DNA of 64,000 nt from Myceligenerans pegani (GTDB lineage Bacteria > Actinomycetota > Actinomycetes > Actinomycetales > Cellulomonadaceae): the NCBI RefSeq assembly GCF_014892515.1, contig NZ_JADBGR010000077.1:99364-163363 (forward strand). Reading direction: 5' to 3'. Positions 36,455-44,381 of this stretch are shown piece after piece. The stretch's first letter is position 1. Each line of letters starts with the position of its first letter. Position numbers and translations under genes: made by a program. The notes under the pieces were generated by a model. That model was given only the letters and a program-made list of their open reading frames with translations, was not told the DNA's origin and did not search any database.

Positions 36455-37279
36455 ATGAGCAGCACACCCCGCACGGCACGCGCCCTCGCCCGCGAGACGC
36501 TGACGCAGCAGATCCTCGACGCCGCCCGCGCACGGCTACGCTCCGACGGACCGGCCGGGCTCTCCCTGCGTGCCGTCGCCCGCGACGTCGACATGGTGTC
36601 CTCCGCCGTCTACCGCTACTTCCCGAGCCGCGACGCACTCCTGACCAGGCTGCTCATCGACTCCTACGGGGAACTCGGGGAGACCGTCGAACGCGCGGAC
36701 GCGGGGATCGAGCGGGACGACACCGGCGGCCGCTGGCTCGCCGCCTGTCGCGCGCTGCGGACGTGGTGCGTGGAGCGGCCCGGAGACTTCGCCCTCCTGT
36801 ACGGCACGCCGATCCCAGGCTACGCGGCGCCACAGGACACGGTCGAGCCGGCCACTCGCGTCATTCGGGTGCTGGTACGGATCGTCGGGGACGCGTACGC
36901 CGCGGGTGCGCGTGCTCTGCCCCCGCCCGGTGCGGCGAACGGAGGCGGCAGCGCGGACGCCAGCTCTGTCGGAACGGGCGCTCCGGCAGGCGAAGCCGGT
37001 GCCGGCCCTGGCGAGGTCGGCGCCCCGGCCGGTGCCCACACCGATGTCGACGATCTCGTCGCGAGCGCCCGGGACTACGTCGTCCAGCGCGGGCTCGCCC
37101 CCGAGGACGTCGCGACCGAGTCCGTGGTCCGCACCCTCATGGCCTGGAGCCAGCTCTTCGGCACGGTGTCCTTCGAGCTGTTCGGCCACCTCGTCGGAAG
37201 CGTCAGCGACACCACCCGGTGGTACGACGAGGTCGCCACCCGCCTGGGAGCGGACCTGGGGATCCCCGCGCCGGCCTGA
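36455..37279 (+). CDS. TetR-family repressor with WHG-type C-terminal domain
   Basis: 274 residues from ATG 36455. Helix-turn-helix at about 15-65 (LRAVARDVDMVSSAVYRYFP). The C-terminal part with WLAACRALRTWCVERPGDFALLYGTP and SWSQLFG-like WSQLFGTVSFELFGHLVG matches TetR_C_13/WHG domains. A low-complexity Gly/Ala/Pro insertion of about 45 residues (about 157-201) splits the ligand domain. Divergent from the epimerase-like gene and its probable repressor. Confidence 0.9.
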   Translation: MSSTPRTARALARETLTQQILDAARARLRSDGPAGLSLRAVARDVDMVSSAVYRYFPSRDALLTRLLIDSYGELGETVERADAGIERDDTGGRWLAACRALRTWCVERPGDFALLYGTPIPGYAAPQDTVEPATRVIRVLVRIVGDAYAAGARALPPPGAANGGGSADASSVGTGAPAGEAGAGPGEVGAPAGAHTDVDDLVASARDYVVQRGLAPEDVATESVVRTLMAWSQLFGTVSFELFGHLVGSVSDTTRWYDEVATRLGADLGIPAPA

Positions 37280-37349
37280 GCCGGCTCCGGCCGGCGGTCT
37301 CGGGCCTCACGGCCGCGCGCGTGCTCCCCGGCTCAGACGAGCCCGGGCG

Positions 37350-38954
37350 TCAGCCCTGATCCAGTCCCAGGAGGTCGTCCTCGGTCTCGCGGCGGACCAG
37401 GACGCGGGACTCTCCGTCGCGCACCGCCACGACCGGGGGGCGCAGCAGCATGTTGTAGTTCGACGCCATCGACCGGCCGTAGGCGCCGGTCGCGGCGACG
37501 GCGAGCAGGTCGCCCGCGCGCACGTCGCCCGGCAGCATCACCTGGTGGACGACGATGTCGCCGGATTCGCAGTGCTTGCCGACCACGCGCGCCAGGACCG
37601 GCTCCGCCTCCGACGCACGGCCGACGATCTCCGCGTGGTAGTCCGCGCCGTAGAGCGCGGGGCGGATGTTGTCACTCATCCCCCCGTCGACGGACACGTA
37701 CAGCCGGGTGAACGGTTCGCCGTCGTCCCCGCCCACCGTCACGGGCTTCACCGTGCCGACCGTGTACAGCGTCATCCCCGCCGGTCCGACGACGGCCCGG
37801 CCGGGCTCGATCGAGAACCGTGGCAGCGGGGTGCCGAGGCGGGCGGCCACGTCCGCCACCGAGGACGCGATGTCCTTGGCGACGCGCTCCGGGTCCAGCG
37901 CGACCTCGCCCGGCAGGTAGGCGATGCCGTAGCCGCCGCCGAGATCCACCTCGTCGACCAGCACGCCGGTCCGGGCCGCGAGGTCGGCGCGCAGCTCCAG
38001 CACCGCGCGGGCCGCGGCCTCGAAGCCGTCCGGGTCGAGGATCTGCGAGCCGATGTGGGAGTGGATGCCGAGCAGGTGAAGGCTCGGCCGCTCCAGGATC
38101 CGCAGGAGTGCGGTCATCGCGGGACTGTCCGTGCCCGACGACGGGACGCCGCCGGCCGGATGCTCGCCCGCCGGGACGATCGGGCCAGGGGCGGCGGCCT
38201 CTTCCGGACGCTCGCTCACACCCGGCGTCCCGGACGCGGAGGCAGCGTTGACCGACAGGCCGAACTTCTGGTCCTCGTGCGCGGTCGAGATGTACTCGTG
38301 CCCGCCCGCGTGCACGCCGGTGGTCACGCGCACCATGACCGGCGCGACGACGCCGCGCTCCGCCGCCAGGTCGGCGACCCGGTCGATCTCGGCGAGTGAG
38401 TCCACGATGATCCGGCCCACGCCGTTGTCGAAGGCGCGGACGATCTCCGCGTCCGACTTGTTGTTGCCGTGCAGCCCGATCGCCTCGCCCGGCACTCCCG
38501 CCCGGAGCGCGACGGCCAGCTCACCGCCCGACGCGGTGTCGACCCGCAGTCCTTCCTCGCGCGCCCAGCGCGCGACCGCCACGGTGAGCAGCGCCTTGCC
38601 CGCGTAGTACACGTCCACGCCGGTCCCGACCGCCGCGAACGCCGCCTCGAACGCCGTCCGGTAGGCGCGCGCACGGGCACGGAAGTCCGCCTCGTCGACG
38701 ATGTACGACGGCGTGCCATGGTCCGCGGCGAGTTCGGCGACGCCGACTCCCGCGACCTCCACGGCGCCGTCGTCGCCGCGGCGGACGCCGCTCGACCACG
38801 GCGCCCCGGCCGGGCCGACCGGGAGCGCGGCGGGACGGGGCTGCCCGGCCACGATCGCCGTCGTACCCGATGCGTCCGTCATGCCCGCGCCTCCCCCTGC
38901 CGTCGTGTCCGGTCCTCCGCCCGCCGTACCCGCGGACGGTCCCGCGCCCGTCAC
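37350..38954 (-). CDS. lysA: diaminopimelate decarboxylase
   Basis: 534 residues if GTG 38954 is used, which overlaps the argS stop (GTGA). An ATG at 38882 gives 510. It makes L-lysine from meso-diaminopimelate. PLP lysine K120 lies in VYYAGKALLT; DLGGGYGIAYLPGE, EPGRAVVGPAG, KHCESGDI and AATGAYGRSMASNYN are conserved. Residues about 235-278 form an Ala/Pro/Glu-rich insertion between QKFGL and the GIHSHIGSQI strand, not usual in the family. The usual actinobacterial follow-on genes hom, thrC and thrB are absent; a TetR gene converges here instead. Confidence 0.95.
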   Translation of the reverse strand: MTGAGPSAGTAGGGPDTTAGGGAGMTDASGTTAIVAGQPRPAALPVGPAGAPWSSGVRRGDDGAVEVAGVGVAELAADHGTPSYIVDEADFRARARAYRTAFEAAFAAVGTGVDVYYAGKALLTVAVARWAREEGLRVDTASGGELAVALRAGVPGEAIGLHGNNKSDAEIVRAFDNGVGRIIVDSLAEIDRVADLAAERGVVAPVMVRVTTGVHAGGHEYISTAHEDQKFGLSVNAASASGTPGVSERPEEAAAPGPIVPAGEHPAGGVPSSGTDSPAMTALLRILERPSLHLLGIHSHIGSQILDPDGFEAAARAVLELRADLAARTGVLVDEVDLGGGYGIAYLPGEVALDPERVAKDIASSVADVAARLGTPLPRFSIEPGRAVVGPAGMTLYTVGTVKPVTVGGDDGEPFTRLYVSVDGGMSDNIRPALYGADYHAEIVGRASEAEPVLARVVGKHCESGDIVVHQVMLPGDVRAGDLLAVAATGAYGRSMASNYNMLLRPPVVAVRDGESRVLVRRETEDDLLGLDQG

Positions 38955-40612
38955 ATCCGCTCCGGGGCGCTCACGCCCAGCAGGTCCAGGCCGTTGGCGA
39001 GGACCGTGCGGACGGCGTCGTTGAGCCAGAGACGGGTGCGGTGCGCGTCCGTCACGGCCTCGTCGGGGTAGGGGTTGGCGCGCAGCTTGGCGTCGTCGTT
39101 GTACCAGGAGTGGTAGTCGCCGGCGAGCGCCTCCAGGTAGCGGGCCACGCGGTGCGGTTCACGCAGTTCGGCGGCCTGCGCGACGATCCGCGGGTACTCG
39201 GTGAGGCGGCCGAGCAGCGCGCTCTCCGACTCGTGGTTCAGCAGTGACGGGTCGAAGGCGTCCTCGAGCCGCACGCCGCGCTCGGCGGCGTTCCGGTCCA
39301 CGGCACAGGTCCGCGAGTGCGCGTACTGCACGTAGAACACGGGGTTGTCGTTGGTCTGCTTGAGCATGTCCTCGCCCTGGAGCTCCAGCGGCGTGTCCGC
39401 GGGGTAGCGCGAGAGCGAGTAGCGCACGGCGTCGCGCCCGATCCACTCGACGAGATCCCGTAGTTCGATGATGTTGCCGGCGCGCTTGGACAGCTTGGCG
39501 CCGCCCACGTTGACGAGCTGGCCGATCAGGACCTCGATGTTCCGCTGCGGGTCGTCGCCCGCGCAGGCGGCGATGGCCTTGAGGCGGTTGATGTAGCCGT
39601 GGTGGTCGGCGCCCAGGAGGTAGATCTTGCCCGGGAAGCCGCGGTCCTTCTTGGACAGGTAGTAGGCGGCGTCCGCGGCGAAGTAGGTGGGTTCGCCGTT
39701 CGCGCGGATGAGGACGCGGTCCTTGTCGTCCGTGAAGTCCGTGGTGCGCAGCCAGACGGCGCCGTCGGAGTCGAACACGTGCCCCTGCTCGCGCAGACGG
39801 GCGACGGCCCGTTCGACGGCACCCGAGTCGTGCAGCTCGCGCTCGGAGAACCAGACGTCGAAATGCACACCGAAGTTCTCCAGCACCTCGCGGATCTCGG
39901 CGAGCTGGAGCTGGTAGCCCTCCTCGCGCGCGACGGCGATCGCCTCGTCCTCCGGGAGGTCCGGCAGGTCCGGCCGCCTCTCCAGGACCTTGTCGGCGAG
40001 CTCCTTGACGTACTCGCCGTGATAGCCGCCCTCAGGGATCTCCCCGCCCGTCGCCCGGGCCAGGATCGAGGCGCCGAACCGGTCCATCTGCGCGCCGGCG
40101 TCGTTGATGTAGTACTCGGCGGTGACGTCTGCGCCCGCGGCCCGCAGGATGCGGGCCATCGCGTCACCGAGCGCCGCCCAGCGGGTGTGGCCGATGTGCA
40201 GCGGGCCGGTCGGGTTGGCGCTGATGTACTCCAGGTCGATCACCTGGCCGGCGAGCGTGTCCGTGCGGCCGTACTCGCGGCCCGCCTCGACGACGGTGCG
40301 GGCCAGCTCGCCGGCGGCGCCGGCGTCGAGCGTGATGTTGAGGAAGCCCGGGCCGGCGACGTCGACCGACTTGATCCCGGCGTGCTCCCCCAGCCGCGCG
40401 GCCAGGTCCTCAGCGAGCGCCCGGGGCGTGGTCCCGGCCTTCTTGGCCAGCTGGAGTGCGACGTTCGTGGCCCAGTCGCCGTGCTCTCGCTGCCGCGGAC
40501 GCTCCACGTGCACCGACGCGGGGATCGCGTCGGCAGGGAGCTGAAGGGTGCCGTCGGCCACAGCCGCGGCAAGGGCAGCGCTGAGTGCTCCGGAGAGCTC
40601 GGTGGGGGTCAC
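38951..40612 (-). CDS. argS: arginyl-tRNA synthetase
   Basis: 553 residues from GTG 40612. Class I synthetase: HIGH at 139-142 (ANPTGPLHIGHTR), KMSKS region as AKLSKRAGN, arginine-binding EYYINDAGAQM, and the C-terminal DALR helical domain with YVQYAHSRTC and AALAGDYHSWYND-like EALAGDYHSWYNDD. It charges tRNA-Arg. Coupled by a 4-bp overlap to lysA, as is common in actinobacteria. A tRNA-Arg(CCG) gene lies 2.3 kb away. Confidence 0.98.
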   Translation of the reverse strand: MTPTELSGALSAALAAAVADGTLQLPADAIPASVHVERPRQREHGDWATNVALQLAKKAGTTPRALAEDLAARLGEHAGIKSVDVAGPGFLNITLDAGAAGELARTVVEAGREYGRTDTLAGQVIDLEYISANPTGPLHIGHTRWAALGDAMARILRAAGADVTAEYYINDAGAQMDRFGASILARATGGEIPEGGYHGEYVKELADKVLERRPDLPDLPEDEAIAVAREEGYQLQLAEIREVLENFGVHFDVWFSERELHDSGAVERAVARLREQGHVFDSDGAVWLRTTDFTDDKDRVLIRANGEPTYFAADAAYYLSKKDRGFPGKIYLLGADHHGYINRLKAIAACAGDDPQRNIEVLIGQLVNVGGAKLSKRAGNIIELRDLVEWIGRDAVRYSLSRYPADTPLELQGEDMLKQTNDNPVFYVQYAHSRTCAVDRNAAERGVRLEDAFDPSLLNHESESALLGRLTEYPRIVAQAAELREPHRVARYLEALAGDYHSWYNDDAKLRANPYPDEAVTDAHRTRLWLNDAVRTVLANGLDLLGVSAPERM

Positions 40613-40812
40613 CCGACGATTCTACGGGCGGGCTCGGCCCCGCGGCCCGCGGCTTCCACAGCCCGGGAACAGGGTGTCCGACGCCGGCCGGTGCACCCGG
40701 GCGCGCCGTACCGGCACCCGTTCATGTCTCGGACGCGCGGCGCCGGCAGCAGCCGGCCGACGTCGGGCAACCCGCTCGACATCGATCCGCACACGCCTTG
40801 GGCCACCGTGAC

Positions 40813-40836
40813 AACCTTTCGGCGGACCTGCCCGTC
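40813..40836 (+). promoter_or_regulatory. candidate ECF promoter AACC-N16-CGTC
   Basis: AACC (40813-40816) and CGTC (40833-40836) spaced by 16 bases, 41 bases before the ATG of the sigma pseudogene. This is the classical ECF sigma promoter pattern and suggests the sigma factor once drove its own operon. Confidence 0.5.
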
Positions 40837-40876
40837 CACCTTCCATGGATCAACCGACAATCAGGCGGTGCACCGG

Positions 40877-41455
40877 ATGAGCCCTCAGTCCGCCACCGTT
40901 GCGGCGTCACACGTCGCCGTCCATACGACCGGCAGCAAGGCCGAGCGTTTCACCGCCTTCGCCGAGAGCGCGACGCCGATGCTTTCCCGTCTCGCGTTCC
41001 TGCTCACCGGCGACGAACACCGCGCCCGCGACCTCGTCCAGCAGGCGCTGGAGCGGACGTATCTCGCCTGGGGCCGCGTGGCCGACGGCAATCCGGCGGC
41101 GTACGCGCAGCGGATCGTCGTGAACGCGCGGATCGACGGCTAGCGCAAACAGCGCCGCGAGACCCTGGCGGACCCGGCCGAGCTGTGGGACGCGCGGACA
41201 CCCGATCCGACGTCGGGCGTGCTGGACCGCGACCAGCTCGTGCGGGCGCTGCGCACGCTACCGCCCGCGCAGCGGCGGGTGATCGTGCTGCGCTACCTGC
41301 TGGACCTCGGTGAGGCCGACACCGCTGCCGAACTCGGCGTGTCCGTGGGTTCGGTCAAGTCCGCCGCATCGCGCGGCCTGGCGCGCCTGCGCGTCGTGCT
41401 CGGCGACGACGGCGCCCCGGAGAACACCGCACACCGGAAGGGAACGGCCCGATGA
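40877..41455 (+). pseudogene. SigE-family ECF sigma factor broken by in-frame TAG
   Basis: From ATG 40877 the frame reads a good sigma-2 region (FTAFAESATPMLSRLAFLLT, HRARDLVQQALERTYLAWG, AYAQRIVVNARIDG) and meets TAG at 41141-41143. The same frame continues unbroken with RKQRRETLADPAELW and a complete sigma-4 region (LRTLPPAQRRVIVLRYLLDL, TAAELGVSVGSVKSAASRGL) to a TGA at 41455. Homologues have Trp at the stop position (NARIDGWRKQRR), so one TGG to TAG change explains it. Read through, the protein has 192 residues. GTG 41219 could restart a sigma-4-only fragment. The downstream partner gene is intact and overlaps by 4 bp. Confidence 0.88.
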
Positions 41456-42678
41456 CCTCTCCATCGCACTCCGACGACGACCTGATCGGCCTCCTCCGCG
41501 CCTCGGCCGGCCAGGCGGAACCGCTCGACCTCGATGCACGCGTGCTCGCCCGGGCCGCGATGCGGCGAGGCCGCACCCGGCGCGCGCTCCAGGCCGGAGG
41601 TGGTGTTCTCGCGGCGGCGGCCGTCGCCGGTGGCGCGTGGCTGTACGGGACACACGGGACGACGCCGCTTCCGGCGGACCCCGCCCCTTCCGTGAGCCCG
41701 ACGCCGGCCGGGCGGCCGACCGCGGGCCCGTTCGCCGACGACCCGACGATGGCACGGCTACCCGTGCTCGACGGCGTCCGGCCGGGAGTCGTACCGGAGG
41801 GCTGGGTACCGCACGAGGTGAGCGGGCTGCGGCTCGCGGTGCCGGACGGGTGGAGCGAGGTCCCGAAGGAGGCGTACCCCGGAGATGCGGTGCAGGCCGA
41901 CCGCTACACCGGCCTCTGGCGGCAGGACGAGACGATGCGCCTCGCCGGTCCTGGTGGTGCACGAGTGATCGCGGCCGAGTCCGCCAGGGTCGCGAGCCTG
42001 TCGCCGGACAACCCGCCACGGGGTCACCTGCTCCGGGAACAGGCGAGGGTGCTCTTCCCCGTGACCGGATCGGATCTCGCGGTGGCCTCTCTCCAGGGCA
42101 GGTTCTACGACGGCATGGCGCTCGACTCGGCCGAGATTCAGCTCCGCGCCGCGGACGGCAGGGGTTACGTCGTCGTCGCGACGGGGCTCGACGCGCTGGA
42201 AGACCCGGACACACTCGTCAAGCTCCTCGGCACCCTCACCCTTACCCACGAGGCGCACCGTCCGATGCCGGTGACGGACGTCCCGCTCTGGGAGGCTGCC
42301 GACCAGGGGATCTCCGAGGGCTGGCAGACACTGCGTGAGGGCAACATCACCGTGGCCGTACCAGAGGCGTGGACGATCAGTGACGGACGTGCGTACGGTC
42401 CCACGCCGGAGTTCCTCTCGTTCGGAAGGCTGTTCGCCGTCGAGCCGATGTCCACCGCCCAGGCACAGCACCGCCTGGAGACGCCCGGCGCGGAGGCCGT
42501 TCTGGTGAGCTCGGACGCGCCCGACCACCTGCAGGTCGACCAGCCCATGATCCGTGGCCAGGTGGACATACGGCTCCCGTCAGGAGAGATCGTCACCATC
42601 GTGATCACGCTCAGGGACGACGAGGACGGCGCCACGCTCTTCCGCCAGATGGCCGGCACGGTACGCGTCGATCCCTGA
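41452..42678 (+). CDS. membrane-anchored partner of the SigE-family sigma factor
   Basis: 408 residues, ATG 41452 overlapping the sigma stop (ATGA). An N-terminal cytoplasmic segment of about 45 residues with DDLIGLLRASAG and LARAAMRRGRTRRA is followed by one membrane helix (about 48-66, GGGVLAAAAVAGGAWLYG), a Pro/Ser/Thr-rich linker and a large extracytoplasmic part. That part holds two similar halves, each with a WVPHEVSGLRLAVPDGW or LREGNITVAVPEAWTI segment. Layout is that of a regulator or sensor cotranscribed with SigE-family sigma factors; direct anti-sigma activity is inference. With sigma broken it may be without a function. Confidence 0.75.
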   Translation: MTSPSHSDDDLIGLLRASAGQAEPLDLDARVLARAAMRRGRTRRALQAGGGVLAAAAVAGGAWLYGTHGTTPLPADPAPSVSPTPAGRPTAGPFADDPTMARLPVLDGVRPGVVPEGWVPHEVSGLRLAVPDGWSEVPKEAYPGDAVQADRYTGLWRQDETMRLAGPGGARVIAAESARVASLSPDNPPRGHLLREQARVLFPVTGSDLAVASLQGRFYDGMALDSAEIQLRAADGRGYVVVATGLDALEDPDTLVKLLGTLTLTHEAHRPMPVTDVPLWEAADQGISEGWQTLREGNITVAVPEAWTISDGRAYGPTPEFLSFGRLFAVEPMSTAQAQHRLETPGAEAVLVSSDAPDHLQVDQPMIRGQVDIRLPSGEIVTIVITLRDDEDGATLFRQMAGTVRVDP

Positions 42679-42683
42679 CCCTG

Positions 42684-42725
42684 CCGACGGCGGTCCGGGT
42701 CCGCCTCGCCCTGGACCGCCGTCGG
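42684..42725 (+). terminator. 13-bp hairpin after the anti-sigma-like gene
   Basis: Perfect 13-bp arms (42684-42696, 42713-42725) with a 16-base loop, starting six bases after the stop codon. Confidence 0.6.
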
Positions 42726-42876
42726 ACATCCCGCTGGACCTCCTGGTCCGGAGGCAGACGCTCCGAGCCGTGATCAGACGCTCGTCACAGTTATCGATGC
42801 ACTCCCCGGGCCCGCCACCTGGTAGTCTCGTTTCGGCCGCCACGGGAGTGAGTCATCACTACCGATCCGCGGTCCC

Positions 42877-42949
42877 GCGCCTGTAGCTCAGTGGATAGAG
42901 CGTCTGCCTCCGGAGCAGAAGGTCGGGGGTTCGAATCCCTTCAGGCGCA
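42877..42949 (+). tRNA. tRNA-Arg (anticodon CCG)
   Basis: 73 bases without encoded CCA. Acceptor arms GCGCCTG and CAGGCGC pair fully. D-arm GCTC-AGTGGAT-AGAGC, anticodon arm TCTGC-CTCCGGA-GCAGA with anticodon CCG, T-loop TTCGAAT, discriminator A. It reads CGG codons. Its 3' half (from 42908) is partly duplicated at 45172, pointing to use as an integration site. Confidence 0.95.
42908..42939 (+). repeat. probable attachment site copy inside tRNA-Arg
   Basis: From the anticodon loop to the T-stem. The first 21 bases are identical to 45172-45192, and the next 11 match at 9 positions. Direct repeat spacing is 2,264 bp. Confidence 0.7.
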
Positions 42950-42957
42950 CCCGAGAG

Positions 42958-42997
42958 AACAGGTCGTGACCAGCACAAACGCTGGTCACGGCCTGTT
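42958..42997 (+). terminator. terminator after tRNA-Arg
   Basis: Stem CGTGACCAGC/GCTGGTCACG with loop ACAAAC, extended by AACAGG/CCTGTT across one T-G wobble, followed by TTTCG. Begins nine bases after the tRNA. Confidence 0.85.
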
Positions 42998-43062
42998 TCG
43001 TTGGTCGCCCTGACTCCCCTCCTCTTGTCGCTGCTGGCCTAACTGCTGGCCCATGCACCCTT

Positions 43063-43149
43063 GAGCACGTCGCCCATCGCACGCTCGCCAACTTCCGCAT
43101 GCGCGCCGACTACTCAGCACTCGACTACGACATGCCCGTGGAGGACTGA
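43063..43149 (+). pseudogene. C-terminal remnant of an unidentified gene
   Basis: An open frame reading EHVAHRTLANFRMRADYSAL and then DYDMPVED ends in TGA at 43149, two bases before the GNAT start. Composition is protein-like, with no start codon or ribosome site in front and only about 28-36 codons left. It looks like the tail of a gene cut off when the region next to the tRNA was rearranged. Family not recognised. Confidence 0.35.
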
Positions 43150-43151
43150 CC

Positions 43152-43660
43152 ATGCCCATCATCATCCGACCCCGCCAAGACGCCGACATCCCCTACCTCG
43201 CCGCCGCGCTCGTCCGCGTGCACGCTCTCGACGGCTACCCGGTCGAAGGCGTAGCCGACCCCGAGGCGTGGGTACGCCACCCCAACGAGATGCAGAGTTG
43301 GACCGCCGACGACGACGGAACACCCATCGGCCAGATCACGCTCACCCGCGCAGAGCCGGCCGACGACGCCGCGCGAGCCTGGCGCGACGAGACCGGCGGC
43401 AACATCGACCGCCTGGTGATCCCTGTCCGCCTCTCGTCGATCCCGACCACCGAGGCAGCGGCGCGGGCCGGCTACTCATGGAGGCCGCCGTAGAGTTCGC
43501 GCGCTCCCGAGGGCTCGCCATCGCGTTCGACGTCATGCTCAAGGACCGCGCCGCGATCCGGCTCTACGAACGCCTCGGAGCCCAGCACATCACCGACCTC
43601 ACCCACCACTACGGCGACGGCCTCACCGAACCCGCGGCCGTCTACGCCGTTCCCTCGTGA
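43152..43660 (+). pseudogene. GNAT acetyltransferase, frameshifted
   Basis: The first frame (ATG 43152) reads MPIIIRPRQDADIPYLAAAL to GGNIDRLVIPVRL and then derails to a stop at 43493. The next frame continues the GNAT fold with VDPDHRGSGAGRLLMEAAVE, SRGLAIAFDVMLKDRAAIRL and YERLGAQHI to a stop at 43660. Loss of one base near 43433 (CTC-TC in place of CTC-TTC) explains it. The acetyl-CoA loop RGSGAG is intact after the shift. A sequence error is possible; otherwise the enzyme is inactive. Confidence 0.8.
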
Positions 43661-43698
43661 TCCCTGTGGTCTCCTATCGGCCGCACAGGACGAAGATC

Positions 43699-43734
43699 GT
43701 AGGGCTCTGTGAGGATCTTCCTCCAGGGCCCTAC
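43699..43734 (+). terminator. hairpin downstream of the GNAT pseudogene
   Basis: GTAGGGC (43699-43705) pairs with GCCCTAC (43728-43734); inside, GAGG pairs with CCTC. No T-run beyond CTTCA. Confidence 0.4.
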
Positions 43735-43768
43735 TTCATGCCCGCACGCAACCAGGCCCCGGTATCGA

Positions 43769-43783
43769 GTATCGCTCCCATAC
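43769..43783 (+). promoter_or_regulatory. operator copy 1 for toxin/antitoxin-like pair
   Basis: GTATCGCTCCCATAC, with GTAT and ATAC as inverted ends. A near-identical copy starts exactly 31 bases later. Confidence 0.6.
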
Positions 43784-43799
43784 CCGCTTGACTCCTCGG

Positions 43800-43814
43800 G
43801 TATCGCCGCCATAC
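43800..43814 (+). promoter_or_regulatory. operator copy 2 for toxin/antitoxin-like pair
   Basis: GTATCGCCGCCATAC, 7 bases before the GTG start at 43822. Differs from copy 1 at two central bases. The 31-base spacing is about three helical turns, which suits cooperative binding by a ribbon-helix-helix protein such as the one encoded at 44070. Confidence 0.6.
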
Positions 43815-43821
43815 TGGTGAA

Positions 43822-44073
43822 GTGGAATACGTGGTGGGGCGTACGGCGCGGAAACGGTCCAAGAGCTTCGACTGGTCACTCGTGGAGGCGGTCATGAACC
43901 AGCACGACCCCCTCCAGTTCGAGGAAGACAGCCGGACCTGGCTCGGTTGGCTCGGCGAAGACGGGCAGGGCGGCCGATGGGAAGTCATCGGACACCTGGC
44001 CGACGACGAACCGGGCTTGCTCGTCATCACCCGCGCCCAGCGCTTCGAGCAGACGTTCCCCGAGGAAGGATGA
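43822..44073 (+). CDS. small toxin-like protein (DUF4258/BrnT-like guess)
   Basis: 83 residues from GTG 43822 (VEYVVGRTARKRSKSFDWSL). The pattern T-A-R-K-R-S near the start, SLVEAVMNQHDPLQF, then EDSRTWLGWLGED, RWEVIGHLADDEPGLLVITR resembles small RelE/BrnT or DUF4258-type proteins (basic first helix, then a beta sheet), but no catalytic set can be named. It overlaps a ribbon-helix-helix gene by ATGA and has two operator-like repeats right upstream, so a toxin-antitoxin role is likely by context. Confidence 0.5.
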   Translation: MEYVVGRTARKRSKSFDWSLVEAVMNQHDPLQFEEDSRTWLGWLGEDGQGGRWEVIGHLADDEPGLLVITRAQRFEQTFPEEG

Positions 44074-44354
44074 CCACGATGACCAAGTACACGCGCCGGG
44101 ACGAAGAGCCCGGCAAGGACTACTCCGCCGGCATGAGCGACGACGAGATCGAAGCCACCACCGAACGCGTCTCACGCCAGCTCAGAAACCTCCACCGCGG
44201 CGGCTACTCCCTGTCCGGCGACAAGGGCCACTCGCCCAAGGTCTCGGTCACCCTCCCCCGCGAGGTCCGCGACAAGGTCGAAGCCCGAGCACGCGCCGAA
44301 GGCATGTCCGTCTCCAAGTACCTCCGCCGCCTCATCACCGAACACGCGGCCTGA
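44070..44354 (+). CDS. ribbon-helix-helix antitoxin-like protein
   Basis: 94 residues from ATG 44070 in the ATGA overlap; ATG 44079 has the better spacing to GGAAGG. The acidic N-terminal half (DYSAGMSDDEIEATTERVS) probably binds the partner. The C-terminal 40 residues form a ribbon-helix-helix DNA-binding domain: strand KVSVTLP, helix REVRDKVEARARAEG, helix SVSKYLRRLITEHA. The order toxin then RHH antitoxin is that of brnTA. It probably represses its own operon via the twin sites at 43769 and 43800. Confidence 0.75.
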   Translation: MTTMTKYTRRDEEPGKDYSAGMSDDEIEATTERVSRQLRNLHRGGYSLSGDKGHSPKVSVTLPREVRDKVEARARAEGMSVSKYLRRLITEHAA

Positions 44355-44381
44355 GCGAGCGCAAGCGACGGAACGGACGCC

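Noticed and set aside
42888..43100. Minus-strand frame through tRNA-Arg (VRLKGFEPPTFCSGG...)
   Set aside because: Antisense reading of a tRNA gives this familiar spurious peptide; not an integrase end.
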